DNA from: Candidatus Hydrogenedentota bacterium | Lineage (GTDB): Bacteria > Hydrogenedentota > Hydrogenedentia > Hydrogenedentales > GCA-2746185 | Assembly (NCBI GenBank): GCA_029937645.1 | Contig: JAPYPO010000007.1 | Location: forward strand, 1-32,195 | Direction of reading: 5' to 3' | DNA length: 32,195 bases | In this document: piece after piece, positions 1 through 9,207 of the stretch | How positions within the stretch are numbered: the stretch's first letter is position 1 | Layout: each line of letters starts with the position of its first letter | The notes under the pieces: generated by a model | What the model saw: only the letters and a program-made list of their open reading frames with translations | What the model was told of the DNA's origin: nothing | The model's database searches: none | Position numbers and translations under genes: made by a program

Positions 1-2
1 AC

Positions 3-47
3 GACGATGCGGACTACCTGTTCTTCGAGACCTCCATTTCTTTCTAA
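3..47 (+). CDS. 3' end of a probable outer-membrane beta-barrel protein (partial)
   Basis: Only the last 14 codons and a TAA are in the window, reading DDADYLFFETSISF. The end alternates hydrophobic and polar residues and finishes in Phe, as the last beta-strand of outer-membrane barrel proteins usually does for recognition by the BAM complex. A strong terminator follows about 30 bases later, which supports this being a real gene end. The frame is seen directly; the barrel assignment is inferred from 14 residues and stays tentative. Confidence 0.55.
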   Translation, partial: DDADYLFFETSISF

Positions 48-75
48 GGTCTCCAAGAGCGCTATACGTAACACC

Positions 76-110
76 AAAACCCCCGCGGGCTTCCGCGGGG
101 GTTTTCTTAT
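76..110 (+). terminator. intrinsic (Rho-independent) terminator
   Basis: A 9-bp GC stem (80-88 with 93-101) closes on the tetraloop GCTT. It is extended by AAAA (76-79) pairing with TTTT (102-105), giving a 13-bp stem with a T-rich tail. It ends the gene clipped at the left edge and insulates fumC from it. Confidence 0.93.
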
Positions 111-140
111 GGTGCGCGGACGACCGACGTGAATTTCTCC

Positions 141-170
141 TTTACCCTGGATCCTCCGGTGGCGTATGAT
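141..170 (+). promoter_or_regulatory. putative sigma-70-type promoter of fumC
   Basis: A TATGAT box at 165-170 matches five of six bases of the -10 consensus. TTTACC at 141-146 matches four of six of the -35 consensus, with an 18-base spacer. It lies between the terminator and the fumC ribosome-binding site, where a promoter is expected. This is a motif match only. Confidence 0.4.
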
Positions 171-212
171 CGTCCCCTTATCCCGTGAACGCGCCTACCA
201 GGAGGAAGTCCC

Positions 213-1604
213 GTGGAGTTTAGAGTCGAAAAAGACACAATGGGTGAGATGAACGTCCCGGCTGACCGATACTACGGTTGCCAGACCGCCCGTTCCATCG
301 AAAATTTTAAGATCGGCGACGAGCGCATGCCGCGCGAGTTGATTCGCGGCTTAGGTATTCTGAAGAAGGCCGCTGCGCTCACGAATCACGATCTCGGCCT
401 CTTGGACAAATCGATCTGCGACGCTATTGGCCAGGCTGCCGATGAAGTTATCGAGGGAAAGCTCGACGATCACTTCCCCCTCGTCATCTGGCAAACGGGC
501 AGCGGTACGCAGACAAACATGAACTCCAACGAGGTTATCTCGAACCGCGCCATCGAGATGCTTGGAGGGGAATTGGGCAGCAAAGACCCCGTCCATCCGA
601 ACGACCATGTGAATATGTCTCAGTCCTCAAACGACACCTTTCCCACCGGCATGAGCATTGCCGCGGTCGAACAAATTCACCGCCACCTCGTCCCTGCGCT
701 ATCGTTGCTGCGCGACACGTTGGCCGCGAAAGCCGAACAGTTCACCGACATCATCAAGATTGGGCGCACTCATCTGATGGACGCCACGCCCCTCACGCTT
801 GGGCAGGAGTTCTCCGGTTACGCGCAACAATTGACCAATGGAATCGAGCGTGTCGAATCTACGCTGGAGAAACTCGCCGAATTGGCCCTGGGCGGGACCG
901 CCGTCGGGACGGGTCTCAACACGAAGCGCGGCTACGACGTGAAAGTCGCAGAGCACATCAGCACGATCAGCGGAATGACGTTCCGCACGGCCCCGAACAA
1001 ATTTGAATCCTTGGCCGCACACGACGCGATGGTCATGACCTCCGGAGCGCTCAAGACCATCGCATGCAGCCTGATGAAAATCGCGAACGACGTGCGGTTC
1101 CTTGCGAGCGGTCCGCGATGCGGGTTGGCCGAACTCATCATCCCCGCGAACGAGCCGGGCTCCTCCATCATGCCCGGAAAAGTGAACCCAACCCAATGCG
1201 AAGCGGTTACCATGGTCGCGGCGCAGGTAATAGGCAACGATGTGGCGGTGAACGTAGCGGGCGCGACGGGCCATTTCGAGCTCAACGTGTTCAAGCCGGT
1301 CATCATTCACAACGTGTTACAGTCCATTCGGCTCTTAGGCGATGCCGCGCGTTCCTTCAACGACAACTGCGCAGTGGGGATCGAGCCGAACCGAGAACGG
1401 ATCGATGAATTGCTTCACAAGTCGCTCATGCTTGTCACCGCGCTGAATCGGAAAATCGGATACGACAACGCGGCGAAGATCGCCAAGACCGCCTACGCGA
1501 ACGGCACCACCCTGCTCGAAGAGGCGATCAGTCTGAAACTGCTGACCGAAGACGAGTTCCGCGAAGCAGTCGATCCGTCGAAGATGATCGGCCCCTCCGA
1601 CTAA
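213..1604 (+). CDS. fumC: class II fumarate hydratase (fumarase C)
   Basis: This enzyme reversibly hydrates fumarate to L-malate in the citric acid cycle and acts as a cytosolic homotetramer without an iron-sulfur cluster. The 463-residue length is normal for the family. It carries the substrate-site block [14 protein letters not shown], the SSNDTFPT block and the fumarase/aspartase signature [11 protein letters not shown] at residues 316-326, whose loop Ser is catalytic. The start is GTG, chosen because GGAGGAA at 201-207 sits five bases upstream and the N-terminus aligns with the family. Aspartase and argininosuccinate lyase belong to the same superfamily, but the overall sequence fits fumarase best. 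The gene for the CbiX-like protein starts five bases after its stop. Confidence 0.97.
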   Translation: MEFRVEKDTMGEMNVPADRYYGCQTARSIENFKIGDERMPRELIRGLGILKKAAALTNHDLGLLDKSICDAIGQAADEVIEGKLDDHFPLVIWQTGSGTQTNMNSNEVISNRAIEMLGGELGSKDPVHPNDHVNMSQSSNDTFPTGMSIAAVEQIHRHLVPALSLLRDTLAAKAEQFTDIIKIGRTHLMDATPLTLGQEFSGYAQQLTNGIERVESTLEKLAELALGGTAVGTGLNTKRGYDVKVAEHISTISGMTFRTAPNKFESLAAHDAMVMTSGALKTIACSLMKIANDVRFLASGPRCGLAELIIPANEPGSSIMPGKVNPTQCEAVTMVAAQVIGNDVAVNVAGATGHFELNVFKPVIIHNVLQSIRLLGDAARSFNDNCAVGIEPNRERIDELLHKSLMLVTALNRKIGYDNAAKIAKTAYANGTTLLEEAISLKLLTEDEFREAVDPSKMIGPSD

Positions 1605-1609
1605 ACCCC

Positions 1610-2011
1610 GTGGATAACCTACCGCCCGATACCGGCATCATCCTCGTCGATCATGGCTCGAAAGTTGCCGAGGCCAACGCCATGCTCTTGGAGGTCGTGG
1701 CCATGTTTCGCGAGGTTTCCGGGGCCCGAATCGTAGAGCCTGCGCACATGGAACTCGCGCCGCCGACCCTCGGGGAGGCCTTCGAGAAATGCGTGGAACA
1801 AGGCGCGGTACGCGTCGTGATTCATCCATACTTCCTCGCGCCGGGCCGCCACAGCGCGGGCGACATTCCACGAATGGTCGCCGAAGCAGCGGCAGCATTC
1901 CCCGGAACGCCCTTTACGGTGGCCGAGCCTCTGGGAGTCGACGGCCGAATCGGAGAGGTTATATACGAGCGCATCGCCACAGCGCTCTCGAAACCGCCAT
2001 TCGCCCCGTAG
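1610..2011 (+). CDS. short-form CbiX/SirB-type chelatase (sirohydrochlorin cobalto/ferrochelatase family)
   Basis: Members of this family insert Co2+, Fe2+ or Ni2+ into sirohydrochlorin or related tetrapyrroles on the way to cobalamin, siroheme or F430. At 133 residues it matches the single-domain CbiX-S form, which works as a dimer. The likely metal-binding and catalytic histidines are His15 in DHGS and His72 in the IHPYFLAPGRH block, followed by His81. The start is GTG, five bases after the fumC stop, with no clear Shine-Dalgarno sequence, so translation is probably coupled to fumC. No other tetrapyrrole gene is nearby, so the metal and pathway cannot be read from context. Confidence 0.82.
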   Translation: MDNLPPDTGIILVDHGSKVAEANAMLLEVVAMFREVSGARIVEPAHMELAPPTLGEAFEKCVEQGAVRVVIHPYFLAPGRHSAGDIPRMVAEAAAAFPGTPFTVAEPLGVDGRIGEVIYERIATALSKPPFAP

Positions 2012-2136
2012 CAAGCACCAAACTTTCGTATCCCCGCCAGGGATTTGGGAGGCGTAATGTATGGGGCTCGGCGGCAAGACTTTCATTGAAGGCAGGAATA
2101 GAGTTTGAAGCTGTGGAGCCATGGGAGTGAGGGCTG

Positions 2137-3192
2137 ATGTTTTCTTGGGCGAGCGTGCGAGCCGGGACGATCCAGCTTCGCACACGCATACTCCGTGCGA
2201 CGGTCATCGTCCTCATTCCAGTCCTGTTTGTAATCCTGCTTGAGGGCGCATTCCTACTTCTAAATCACGTCACCGCGGATCATCCCGACCAGCTCACCCC
2301 GTACCTATTCGAATTTAGCATCCCTTTGGGCTACAAGCCCATCCCCGGCGCCGACGAACGCGCCTTCCTCAAAGATGGGGACCGCTTCGTATTCGACGTC
2401 GCCTACCGAACCGACGCGTACGGGCGACGTCGTTGTCCCGAACCTTCGCAACCAGCCGCGAACTTTACCGCCTTCTTCGGAGGTTCCTTCACCTTCGGAG
2501 AGGGGTTGGCCGACGCCGACACCTTGCCCGCGCAGTTTGCCGCACACACGCCGGACATGCACGTTTACAACTACGGCTTCTCCGGCTACGGTCCCCAACA
2601 GGTGATCGCCAAACTCGAAGAAAAGACCCTCGCCGAGGAGATCCCCCAGTCCAACGGCACCCTCGTATACGTGTTCATGTCGGCCCACGTCCGGCGCGCC
2701 ATCGGCTCCATGCGCATGTGGGTGCAATGGGGCCGTCATTTCCCCCATTACGCATACGGGGAAGACGGAATCGTGGAACGCAGGGGCAGTTTCTACACGG
2801 GCAGGCCATGGCGAACCCGGCTATACGATCTCCTCAAACGCGAGCAAGTGTTGCGCTACTTCGAGGTTGATTTTCCGCCCCGGATCCTTCCGCGCCACGA
2901 AGTCTTCACCGCCGACCTCATCGCCGCGTCAAGAGATGCCTTCCTCGCACAATACCCCGACGGCCGATTCGTCGTGTTGCTCTACCCACACGCCCCGGAT
3001 TTGGAATACGATGCCCAAGGCATGGCCCCCTTATTAGATGAGCGTGAAATCGAGACCCTCGATCTAACCCACCTGATCGACCTGTCCCAGTCCGAGTACC
3101 GGATTCCCATCGATGCCCATCCTTCCGCCCTCGCCCAGGAGAAGGTGGCCGAAGCGCTGGCCCAGTACCTTCAGGGATCGCCCGCGAAGTAA
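2137..3192 (+). CDS. membrane-anchored SGNH/GDSL hydrolase-like protein
   Basis: The 351-residue protein has a short basic N-terminus, one transmembrane helix at about residues 21-43 and a large presumably periplasmic domain. Residues 114-123 (FGGSFTFGEG) match SGNH block I with Ser117 as candidate nucleophile, although the usual GDS reads GGS here. Residues 144-155 (YNYGFSGYGPQQ) match the next conserved block. D326 and H328 in IDAHPSA sit where the C-terminal Asp-x-x-His pair is expected, though spaced Asp-x-His. Such proteins are acyl or acetyl esterases acting on polysaccharides or lipids, but the substrate cannot be told. The ATG has GTGAGGG a few bases upstream. The 125-base gap before it holds only a weak 5-bp hairpin (ATCCC/GGGAT, about 2034-2048). 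Confidence 0.68.
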   Translation: MFSWASVRAGTIQLRTRILRATVIVLIPVLFVILLEGAFLLLNHVTADHPDQLTPYLFEFSIPLGYKPIPGADERAFLKDGDRFVFDVAYRTDAYGRRRCPEPSQPAANFTAFFGGSFTFGEGLADADTLPAQFAAHTPDMHVYNYGFSGYGPQQVIAKLEEKTLAEEIPQSNGTLVYVFMSAHVRRAIGSMRMWVQWGRHFPHYAYGEDGIVERRGSFYTGRPWRTRLYDLLKREQVLRYFEVDFPPRILPRHEVFTADLIAASRDAFLAQYPDGRFVVLLYPHAPDLEYDAQGMAPLLDEREIETLDLTHLIDLSQSEYRIPIDAHPSALAQEKVAEALAQYLQGSPAK

Positions 3193-3271
3193 CGGCGGAA
3201 TCAACGGAATATTCACAGCCGGATTCGTTTGCGCGCACATCCGCCGCGCTTGTCGGTAAGCCGTCTATCGA

Positions 3272-4198
3272 TCACGCATGCGGATGGGCGTCTTGGTAGA
3301 CCTGCCGAAGGCGTTCGAGGCTGACGTGCGTGTAGATTTGGGTGCTGGAAAGACTCTCATGGCCCAGCAGCTCTTGGACCACACGAAGGTCCGCGCCGCC
3401 GTCGAGCATGTGCGTGGCAAAGGTGTGGCGCAGGGTGTGCGGCGTAACGGTTCGCCCCGCGGGAATGACTTGACGGACGTATTTCTCGATGACGCGTTGA
3501 ACGCTGCGCGTGGTAAGGGGGCCGCCCCGCGCATTCAGAAACAGGGTCGTCTCAGACGTATTCCCGAATTCCGGCCTCGCGCGCAGGTAGTGCTCAATCG
3601 CCTCGACCGCAAACGTTCCAAGTTGGGCTATCCGTTCTTTGCGGCGCTTGCCGAGCACGCGAATGGTGCAGCCAATCAGATCTACGTCCCGGATCTGGAG
3701 TCCGGCCAATTCGGCGGCGCGAATACCGCTTGAGTAGAGCGTCTCAAGGATGGCCCGGTCGCGGACGCCTAGGGCCACCGAGGTATCGGGGGCTTCGAGC
3801 AACGCCGTGACTTCTGGAATGCTCAGGACATCCGGAAGGTCGCGCCCGAGTTTCGGGGAACGCACGGACTTCGCCGGGTTTTCCGAAAAAAGGCCCACGT
3901 GAATATAGAATTTATAAGCGGCTCGAATAGACGCGAGTTTGCGCGCCGAGGTTTTCGGCGATCCGCCTTGGGTCTGAACATGGCCGAGAAATGCCCGAAC
4001 GTCATTGCGCGTGGCCCGTTGCAACCGGTCGAGCGAAGGCGGTTCGCGCTCTCCTTCGCCATCAAACGCGGCGGGTCCTCGCTGAAGATAGTCGCAGAAA
4101 TCCTCCACATCGCGAAGATACGCACGCACCGTGTGGACGGAAAACCCTCGCTCCACCTCGAGGTACGTCACGAAGGTCTGAAGCCCTGAATCCGGCAC
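3272..4198 (-). CDS. xerC: site-specific tyrosine recombinase XerC
   Basis: This recombinase resolves chromosome dimers at dif, normally together with XerD. The 308-residue protein has the N-terminal SAM-like core-binding domain (about 1-110) and the C-terminal catalytic domain. All six catalytic residues are present: Arg160 (SGIRAAEL), Lys184, His254 and Arg257 (TPHTLRH), His280 (LLGH) and nucleophile Tyr289 (IYTHV). The start is GTG. No phage or integron genes are adjacent, which favours a housekeeping Xer over an integrase. XerC and XerD are hard to separate by eye, so the C assignment is less sure than the family. It lies 46 bases downstream of ettA and converges with the SGNH gene. Confidence 0.9.
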   Translation of the reverse strand: MPDSGLQTFVTYLEVERGFSVHTVRAYLRDVEDFCDYLQRGPAAFDGEGEREPPSLDRLQRATRNDVRAFLGHVQTQGGSPKTSARKLASIRAAYKFYIHVGLFSENPAKSVRSPKLGRDLPDVLSIPEVTALLEAPDTSVALGVRDRAILETLYSSGIRAAELAGLQIRDVDLIGCTIRVLGKRRKERIAQLGTFAVEAIEHYLRARPEFGNTSETTLFLNARGGPLTTRSVQRVIEKYVRQVIPAGRTVTPHTLRHTFATHMLDGGADLRVVQELLGHESLSSTQIYTHVSLERLRQVYQDAHPHA

Positions 4199-4244
4199 CG
4201 AATCATCCTTGGCCGTAAAAATTTCTGCTGTGGCTAAATCGCTC

Positions 4245-5924
4245 TTACGAAAGCGTAAGCTTCCGATACCGATTGCGCCGATTCTCGAAGAGCGCCGAGC
4301 CCAATTCCTTCATGCGCCAGGCTTCATACTCATGATAATTCCCTTCAAACCAGCGGACCTTCCCTTCGCCCTCGAAGGCCAAGAGATGCGTACAAACGCG
4401 GTTGAGGAAAAACCGGTCATGACTCGTCACCAGTACACAGCCGCTAAACGCCAGCAGCGCGTCCTCCAGCAAGCGTAGCGTATTCACATCCAGATCGTTC
4501 GTCGGTTCATCCAGCAGCAATACGTTTCCGCCGTCCTTGAGAAGCTTGGCAAGATTGCAGCGATTGCGCTCGCCGCCGGAAAGTTGGTCGGCCCGCTTTT
4601 GTTGATCCGCGCCCCGAAAACCGAACCAAGAGAGATATTGCCGTATGGACACCTCGCGCTTTCCGAGGATGACTACTTCCGACTGCCCGCCGACTTCTTC
4701 GACTAAGCTCACGTCGCCTGTGATGGATTGCCGTTCCTGATCCACATACGAGAATCGGACCGTGCTCCCGACCACCAAGTCACCACTATCCGGCGACTCC
4801 TCGCCCACGAGCATCCTCATCAATGTCGTCTTACCCGTCCCGTTCGGCCCGACGAGTCCGACAATGGCGCCTTTCGGAACAATAAAATCCACATCCTTGA
4901 ACAGGATATTCCCATCGTAAGCTTTCGAGAGATGCGCCGCTTCGATCACTTGATCGCCCAGATGCTCGCCCGGCGCCACCTGAATCACCGTCGAGTCTCC
5001 CTTGTTCGCCGCTGTTTCGCGAGCCACGAGGCGCTCGTAATCCGCGAGGCGGCCGCTCGTCAGTTCATGACGATCAGCATCGCTCATCTGAATCCACTTC
5101 AATTCGCGGTCCAACGCGCGCGCGCGGGGGGATTCCGTCTTTTCCTTCGCCACGAGGCGCGAGAGTTTCTGTTCCAACCAGGACGAATAATTCCCCTCGA
5201 AAGGAATGCCGTGCCCGCCTTCCAACTCCAAAATCCACTTCGTCACATTGTCCAGGAAATACCGATCATGAGTGACGATAATTACCGTCCCGGGATAATC
5301 CTTCAATTGAATTTCCAACCAATCCACCGTTTCCGCGTCCAGGTGGTTGGTGGGCTCATCGAGCAACAAAAGGTCCGGGCTTTCCAGCAGGGCTTTGCAC
5401 AGGGCCACCCGCCGTTTCTCTCCGCCGCTGAGTGTTCCTACGATGCGGTCATCGTCGGGCAGACACAACGCTTCGCCGGCCTGGTCGAGGCGCTGATCCA
5501 GGTTCCACGCGTCCGCCGCGTCGAGTTGATCCTGCAACACGCCCATGCGTTCGATGGCCTGTTCCATCTCTTCATCCGAGATTTCCTCGCCCATCTTAAC
5601 GCCCAGGTCCTCGAATTCCTTGAGCAGCGCCACCGTTTCGCTGAAGGCTGATTCGATGACGTTGCGCACCGTGGCCTCGGGGTCCAGTTGCGGTTCCTGG
5701 GGGACAAGGCCCGCGCTGTAGCCCTTCGACAACTCCGCCTGCCCATCGAATTCGGTATCCAGACCCGCCATGACGTGGAGAACCGTTGACTTTCCCGATC
5801 CGTTTTCGCCGACGATGCCAATCTTCGCGCCCGGGAAAAAACTGAGCGAAATATCTTTGAGTACTTCATTGTGGCCATAGCGTTTCGCCAAGCCGATCAT
5901 GGTGTAAATATATTGTTCAGCCAT
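4245..5924 (-). CDS. ettA: energy-dependent translational throttle protein EttA (ABC-F ATPase)
   Basis: EttA binds the ribosomal E site and gates entry into elongation according to the ATP/ADP ratio. The protein has two ABC domains joined by the ABC-F linker and no membrane segment. The first domain has Walker A GENGSGKST near residues 39-47, signature LSGGEKRR and Walker B LLLLDEPTNHLD. The second has GPNGTGKTT, LSGGERNR and LLLDEPTNDLD. I chose the ATG at 5924 (MAEQYIYTM...) over a TTG ten codons upstream: it gives 559 residues, close to E. coli EttA at 555, with the same N-terminal block, and GGAGA lies upstream. Other ABC-F members (Uup, resistance factors) fit less well at the N-terminus and at LSFFPGAKIG. 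Confidence 0.95.
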   Translation of the reverse strand: MAEQYIYTMIGLAKRYGHNEVLKDISLSFFPGAKIGIVGENGSGKSTVLHVMAGLDTEFDGQAELSKGYSAGLVPQEPQLDPEATVRNVIESAFSETVALLKEFEDLGVKMGEEISDEEMEQAIERMGVLQDQLDAADAWNLDQRLDQAGEALCLPDDDRIVGTLSGGEKRRVALCKALLESPDLLLLDEPTNHLDAETVDWLEIQLKDYPGTVIIVTHDRYFLDNVTKWILELEGGHGIPFEGNYSSWLEQKLSRLVAKEKTESPRARALDRELKWIQMSDADRHELTSGRLADYERLVARETAANKGDSTVIQVAPGEHLGDQVIEAAHLSKAYDGNILFKDVDFIVPKGAIVGLVGPNGTGKTTLMRMLVGEESPDSGDLVVGSTVRFSYVDQERQSITGDVSLVEEVGGQSEVVILGKREVSIRQYLSWFGFRGADQQKRADQLSGGERNRCNLAKLLKDGGNVLLLDEPTNDLDVNTLRLLEDALLAFSGCVLVTSHDRFFLNRVCTHLLAFEGEGKVRWFEGNYHEYEAWRMKELGSALFENRRNRYRKLTLS

Positions 5925-5976
5925 AGGGGTGTGTTTTTCTCCGTTGATACCCAAGGGTTGTTCCGGATCTCAGTAA

Positions 5977-5995
5977 CCACCGGCAGAGTCGGTGG
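5977..5995 (-). terminator. hairpin after the glycosyltransferase gene, possible weak terminator
   Basis: CCACCG (5977-5982) pairs perfectly with CGGTGG (5990-5995) around a 7-base loop, directly after the glycosyltransferase stop and before ettA. No T-run follows, so it could be a processing or attenuation hairpin rather than a true terminator. It is a plausible border between the long operon and ettA-xerC. Confidence 0.4.
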
Positions 5996-5996
5996 C

Positions 5997-7550
5997 TCAG
6001 CGATTCGTTAGATCATAAAGATAGAGGCGCGCATTATTCCACGTATGGTGTTCCACACGCGAGCCGACGGCATCCAACCGGTTCAGGAAAAACTGCTCCT
6101 CCCCTTCGCCGAGATGCGGGGCCACGTCTATGAACAGGAACCAAACCCGGGGATTTCCGCGTAACGCTTCGATTTCCGCTTCGTAGTAGTCCCACTCGTT
6201 TCGGGCTGTGATGCCCGCCTGGGCCCGCGACGCGTCGTACCCAGCGCGGTCCGCGTAGTAGCGAAATTCGAATTGAGACCAGTGGTAGAGATAGAGGGCA
6301 TCGCCGGGTTCTTCTTGCTCCGCCAGGGTTTGTACGGCCTCCCGGACGCCGCCGTAGGGTTCGTCCGCGATTCCGTTTGCTGCGACGAGCAGGGGTTGAA
6401 GAAACAAGAGCATGACGAAGGCCGCGCCCAGCAGTTTCGAGTTGAGCCAAGAGACTTGCGCGATGCGATAGGCGCCCGATCCGACAACAAGCGCCAGGCC
6501 CGGCGCCGCAAAGATGAGGAAGCGTTCGGTAAAGGGGTAGGCATGAAGGGCCGAAGCGATGAGCGCAAATCCCAGGGGCAGCACAACCATATACAGCTCG
6601 GCCGTCCGCGTTCGGTGGAGCGTCTGGCAACCGATAACAAACGCGAGTACACCGAGCCCCGGAAGTACGAGACCGAGGGGATGCTCGAAAAGGGAAACAA
6701 ATGTCCAAGCCAGCCATTTTACAGCCGCCGCCGTCAGGGGCGGCCACGGCATGAAGGAATCCATCCACCAACTGCTGAGATTCGTGTTGCCGCGCGTGGG
6801 TGCGAGAAATTTCATGTAATTCACCGCAAACGATGCTACCCATACGATCGCCACGCCCAGGAGAAAAGCGATACGCCGCCCATCCCGATCACGAAGCGCC
6901 ACGCAGCCGAGAACCAGTCCGGTTCCCGCGAGCACGAAGACGGAGGCAAGCGAAAACCAAACCGACACGCCGCCGGCTATGGCAAACACTACGAATCGCC
7001 ACCGGTCTTGGGGCCTGTCATGGAGGGCTATGGCGAGCAGAAGGATGAGCGCCGCGATGGCCGCGTCCCCGCTGTATTGCTTGAGCTCGGAGGCGTAGCG
7101 AATCAGCGGAAAGGACAACGCCGTGACGGCCAGCGCAAACGTGGCCGCAGGTTTTTCAAGCACTCGGCTCGCCAGAACCGCGACAAGTAAAAAGCCCACG
7201 ATTCCCGCCGTAAGGGAGTACGAGCGCAGGGCAAATTCACAGGAGCCGAATGTCGTAACAATCGCCTTGATTGCCATAAGATATCCGACGGGTGCGCTCT
7301 GATCGTAGGAAAGCGGATCGAGTAACCCGCGGAGGTCTCGGTCAACGATGTTCAGCGCCAGGAAGGCCTCATCAAGCCAGAGCGCGCGATTGCGGGCAAA
7401 GTACAGGCCGCGAAGTATGATTCCGAGCGCTACGACGCAGAAGAAAAATACGCCCGAGCCAAGAAAAACAAGCGCGCGATTTCGAGGAGGCGTCGCCTCT
7501 GGAAGAGGTTTGCTCGCGGTTTCGATCGGTTTAGACGAAGGCTCGCTCAT
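5997..7550 (-). CDS. GT39/ArnT-like integral membrane glycosyltransferase
   Basis: This is a polytopic membrane protein of 517 residues with about ten or more hydrophobic helices. After TM1 comes an RNRALWLDEAF motif (Asp60-Glu61), the acidic pair at the first extracytoplasmic loop that is diagnostic of the PMT/ArnT GT-C fold. Such enzymes move a sugar from a polyprenyl-phosphate donor to a protein or lipid outside the membrane. The acceptor and sugar are unknown. The C-terminal soluble part is short and divergent. The ATG at 7550 was chosen over a GTG inside the preceding gene because AGGGA sits upstream and the gap becomes 22 bases. It follows the symporter gene closely and is probably cotranscribed. 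Confidence 0.8.
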   Translation of the reverse strand: MSEPSSKPIETASKPLPEATPPRNRALVFLGSGVFFFCVVALGIILRGLYFARNRALWLDEAFLALNIVDRDLRGLLDPLSYDQSAPVGYLMAIKAIVTTFGSCEFALRSYSLTAGIVGFLLVAVLASRVLEKPAATFALAVTALSFPLIRYASELKQYSGDAAIAALILLLAIALHDRPQDRWRFVVFAIAGGVSVWFSLASVFVLAGTGLVLGCVALRDRDGRRIAFLLGVAIVWVASFAVNYMKFLAPTRGNTNLSSWWMDSFMPWPPLTAAAVKWLAWTFVSLFEHPLGLVLPGLGVLAFVIGCQTLHRTRTAELYMVVLPLGFALIASALHAYPFTERFLIFAAPGLALVVGSGAYRIAQVSWLNSKLLGAAFVMLLFLQPLLVAANGIADEPYGGVREAVQTLAEQEEPGDALYLYHWSQFEFRYYADRAGYDASRAQAGITARNEWDYYEAEIEALRGNPRVWFLFIDVAPHLGEGEEQFFLNRLDAVGSRVEHHTWNNARLYLYDLTNR

Positions 7551-7572
7551 AGTTTCCCTGGAGGCGGTGGCT

Positions 7573-9153
7573 CTATTCCGCCTCCATCTCACGTTTGCCC
7601 GAGACGATGGCGTAAAATTTCTCTTCGCCTTCCGGGTTCGGCGTCGTCATGACGGAAAATAGGGGAACGGCTACCAGGGGCAGTAGCGTGGTCAAATACG
7701 AGGGATCCAACCCTGTGCCGGTACCCATAAAATCTCTGAAGAAAAGGTGTACGGTGCGCACGAGGAGACTCGAGCCTTCGGGCGCGGTGAAATCAACGGC
7801 CTCGGCCCAACGAATGAGCCCGTAAGCGATGATGCCGCCCGCATAGCCGACGATCATGCCCCAATAGGCACCGGGCTCGGTGGTTTTCTTATAGTAGATG
7901 ACGTAGCCGATGGCGATGGCGGGCGGTACAACCATCGCGAACCCAAAAAGTAGGATCTCCATAATGGTAAGAGGGGCATCCGCAATAGACCACAGGTAGG
8001 CCATGATCGCGGCGATAACTCCGTTGACAATGGTGGTAATACGGTAAGCGCGAAGCTTTTTTTGAGACGAATATTTTCTCGTGAAGGTAAGCCAATCGCG
8101 GACAATCATGGTCGAACTCGAAAGGAGTATCGGGCCGCCGGAGGAAATGACTGCCGCCAGAATCGCGGCGAGCGCAATGCCGCCGACCCACACATTAATT
8201 TCGGTTGGAAGGGCCGTGAGATTCTTGTAACCCCCGAGCCCTGGGTCGAGGCCCTTCGCGGCGAGCGTTTGCATGCCCACCAGCCCGGCGAGCAGCGGCA
8301 TGACGGAAGCGATGACGCCTGCGGCGAGAAAGGCGGGCAGGATCATCTTCTCCGAGCGTGCCGAGGTAGCGAAATTGGTATACACCGAGGCTGCGGGCGT
8401 GTGAATGGCCGACGAGAACACGAGCCCGAATACGGCAAAACCAGAGGCCCCCATAAAGCTCCACCAAATGGTCCCGTCCTTTCCAGCTTCGGCGAGGTGC
8501 GCGTCAATCTGCGCCGTCATCGCGTCCCAGCCGCCGAGGTGACCGATACCAAGATAGCCGACCAGGCCGAGCCCAATTAGGATTGTGGCGCAGTGGATGA
8601 GGTTTGTGGCCGCCGATCCCCACAGCCCGCCCAACGATATGTAGGTAATGAGAATGAGCGCGGCGATGGCCACGGTGACGTACATGGGCAAGCCCGTTAC
8701 GCCGGTAAGAATGATGCCGATGACGTAGGCTTCAATGACATTCACGAGGAAGTACTCGGTCTGGACGCAGAGGCTCGTGAGCGCTTGGCAGCGTGCCGAT
8801 CCAAAACGGTGCGCGAAGATTTCCCCTACGGTATGCAGCTTCAGGCGGCGAAACGGGACGGCGTAGAATCCGCCCACCAACGCCATGGCGATTATGGTGC
8901 TGATGCTGTACCACCACATGTTCCACATGCCGCCGCCGAGATCGCCGTTCATCACATTGCCCGCAACGCCATACGTCCCCCCGCCGCCGATGCGTGATCC
9001 GGCGACGCCGACGGTGACCATCAGCATGCTCATCCCGCCGCCGGCGACCGCCCAATCGCTTGAACTTCGCGTTCGGCGGGAAAGCGCCGCGCCCACGACG
9101 GTGACGACGACGAGGTAGGCGACGATGATGGCGAGGGGTATGTACTCTTCCAT
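7573..9153 (-). CDS. sodium:solute symporter (SSS family)
   Basis: The 526-residue protein is almost wholly hydrophobic, with about 13 helices, as usual for the LeuT-fold SSS/SLC5 family that imports sugars, amino acids, pantothenate or other solutes with Na+. The N-terminus shows the typical first helix, a polar RRTRSSSDWAVAGGG loop and a glycine-rich unwound region (SRIGGGGTYGVAGN). The substrate cannot be deduced. The ATG is preceded by a 54-base gap from the caspase-fold gene, so it may belong to the end of the same transcript. A role in the MoxR system is not indicated. Confidence 0.88.
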   Translation of the reverse strand: MEEYIPLAIIVAYLVVVTVVGAALSRRTRSSSDWAVAGGGMSMLMVTVGVAGSRIGGGGTYGVAGNVMNGDLGGGMWNMWWYSISTIIAMALVGGFYAVPFRRLKLHTVGEIFAHRFGSARCQALTSLCVQTEYFLVNVIEAYVIGIILTGVTGLPMYVTVAIAALILITYISLGGLWGSAATNLIHCATILIGLGLVGYLGIGHLGGWDAMTAQIDAHLAEAGKDGTIWWSFMGASGFAVFGLVFSSAIHTPAASVYTNFATSARSEKMILPAFLAAGVIASVMPLLAGLVGMQTLAAKGLDPGLGGYKNLTALPTEINVWVGGIALAAILAAVISSGGPILLSSSTMIVRDWLTFTRKYSSQKKLRAYRITTIVNGVIAAIMAYLWSIADAPLTIMEILLFGFAMVVPPAIAIGYVIYYKKTTEPGAYWGMIVGYAGGIIAYGLIRWAEAVDFTAPEGSSLLVRTVHLFFRDFMGTGTGLDPSYLTTLLPLVAVPLFSVMTTPNPEGEEKFYAIVSGKREMEAE

Positions 9154-9207
9154 AGTGGCTCAAATCCTGATTGTATTCGCGCGTGGGGCGATCGGAACGC
9201 GTTGGTA

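Noticed and set aside
3193-3246. CGGCGGA / TCCGCCG inverted repeat as a bidirectional terminator between the SGNH and xerC genes
   Set aside because: The arms are 40 bases apart and no T-run follows on either strand.
4728-5651. 307-codon open frame on the + strand
   Set aside because: It is antisense to ettA, whose two ABC domains are complete.
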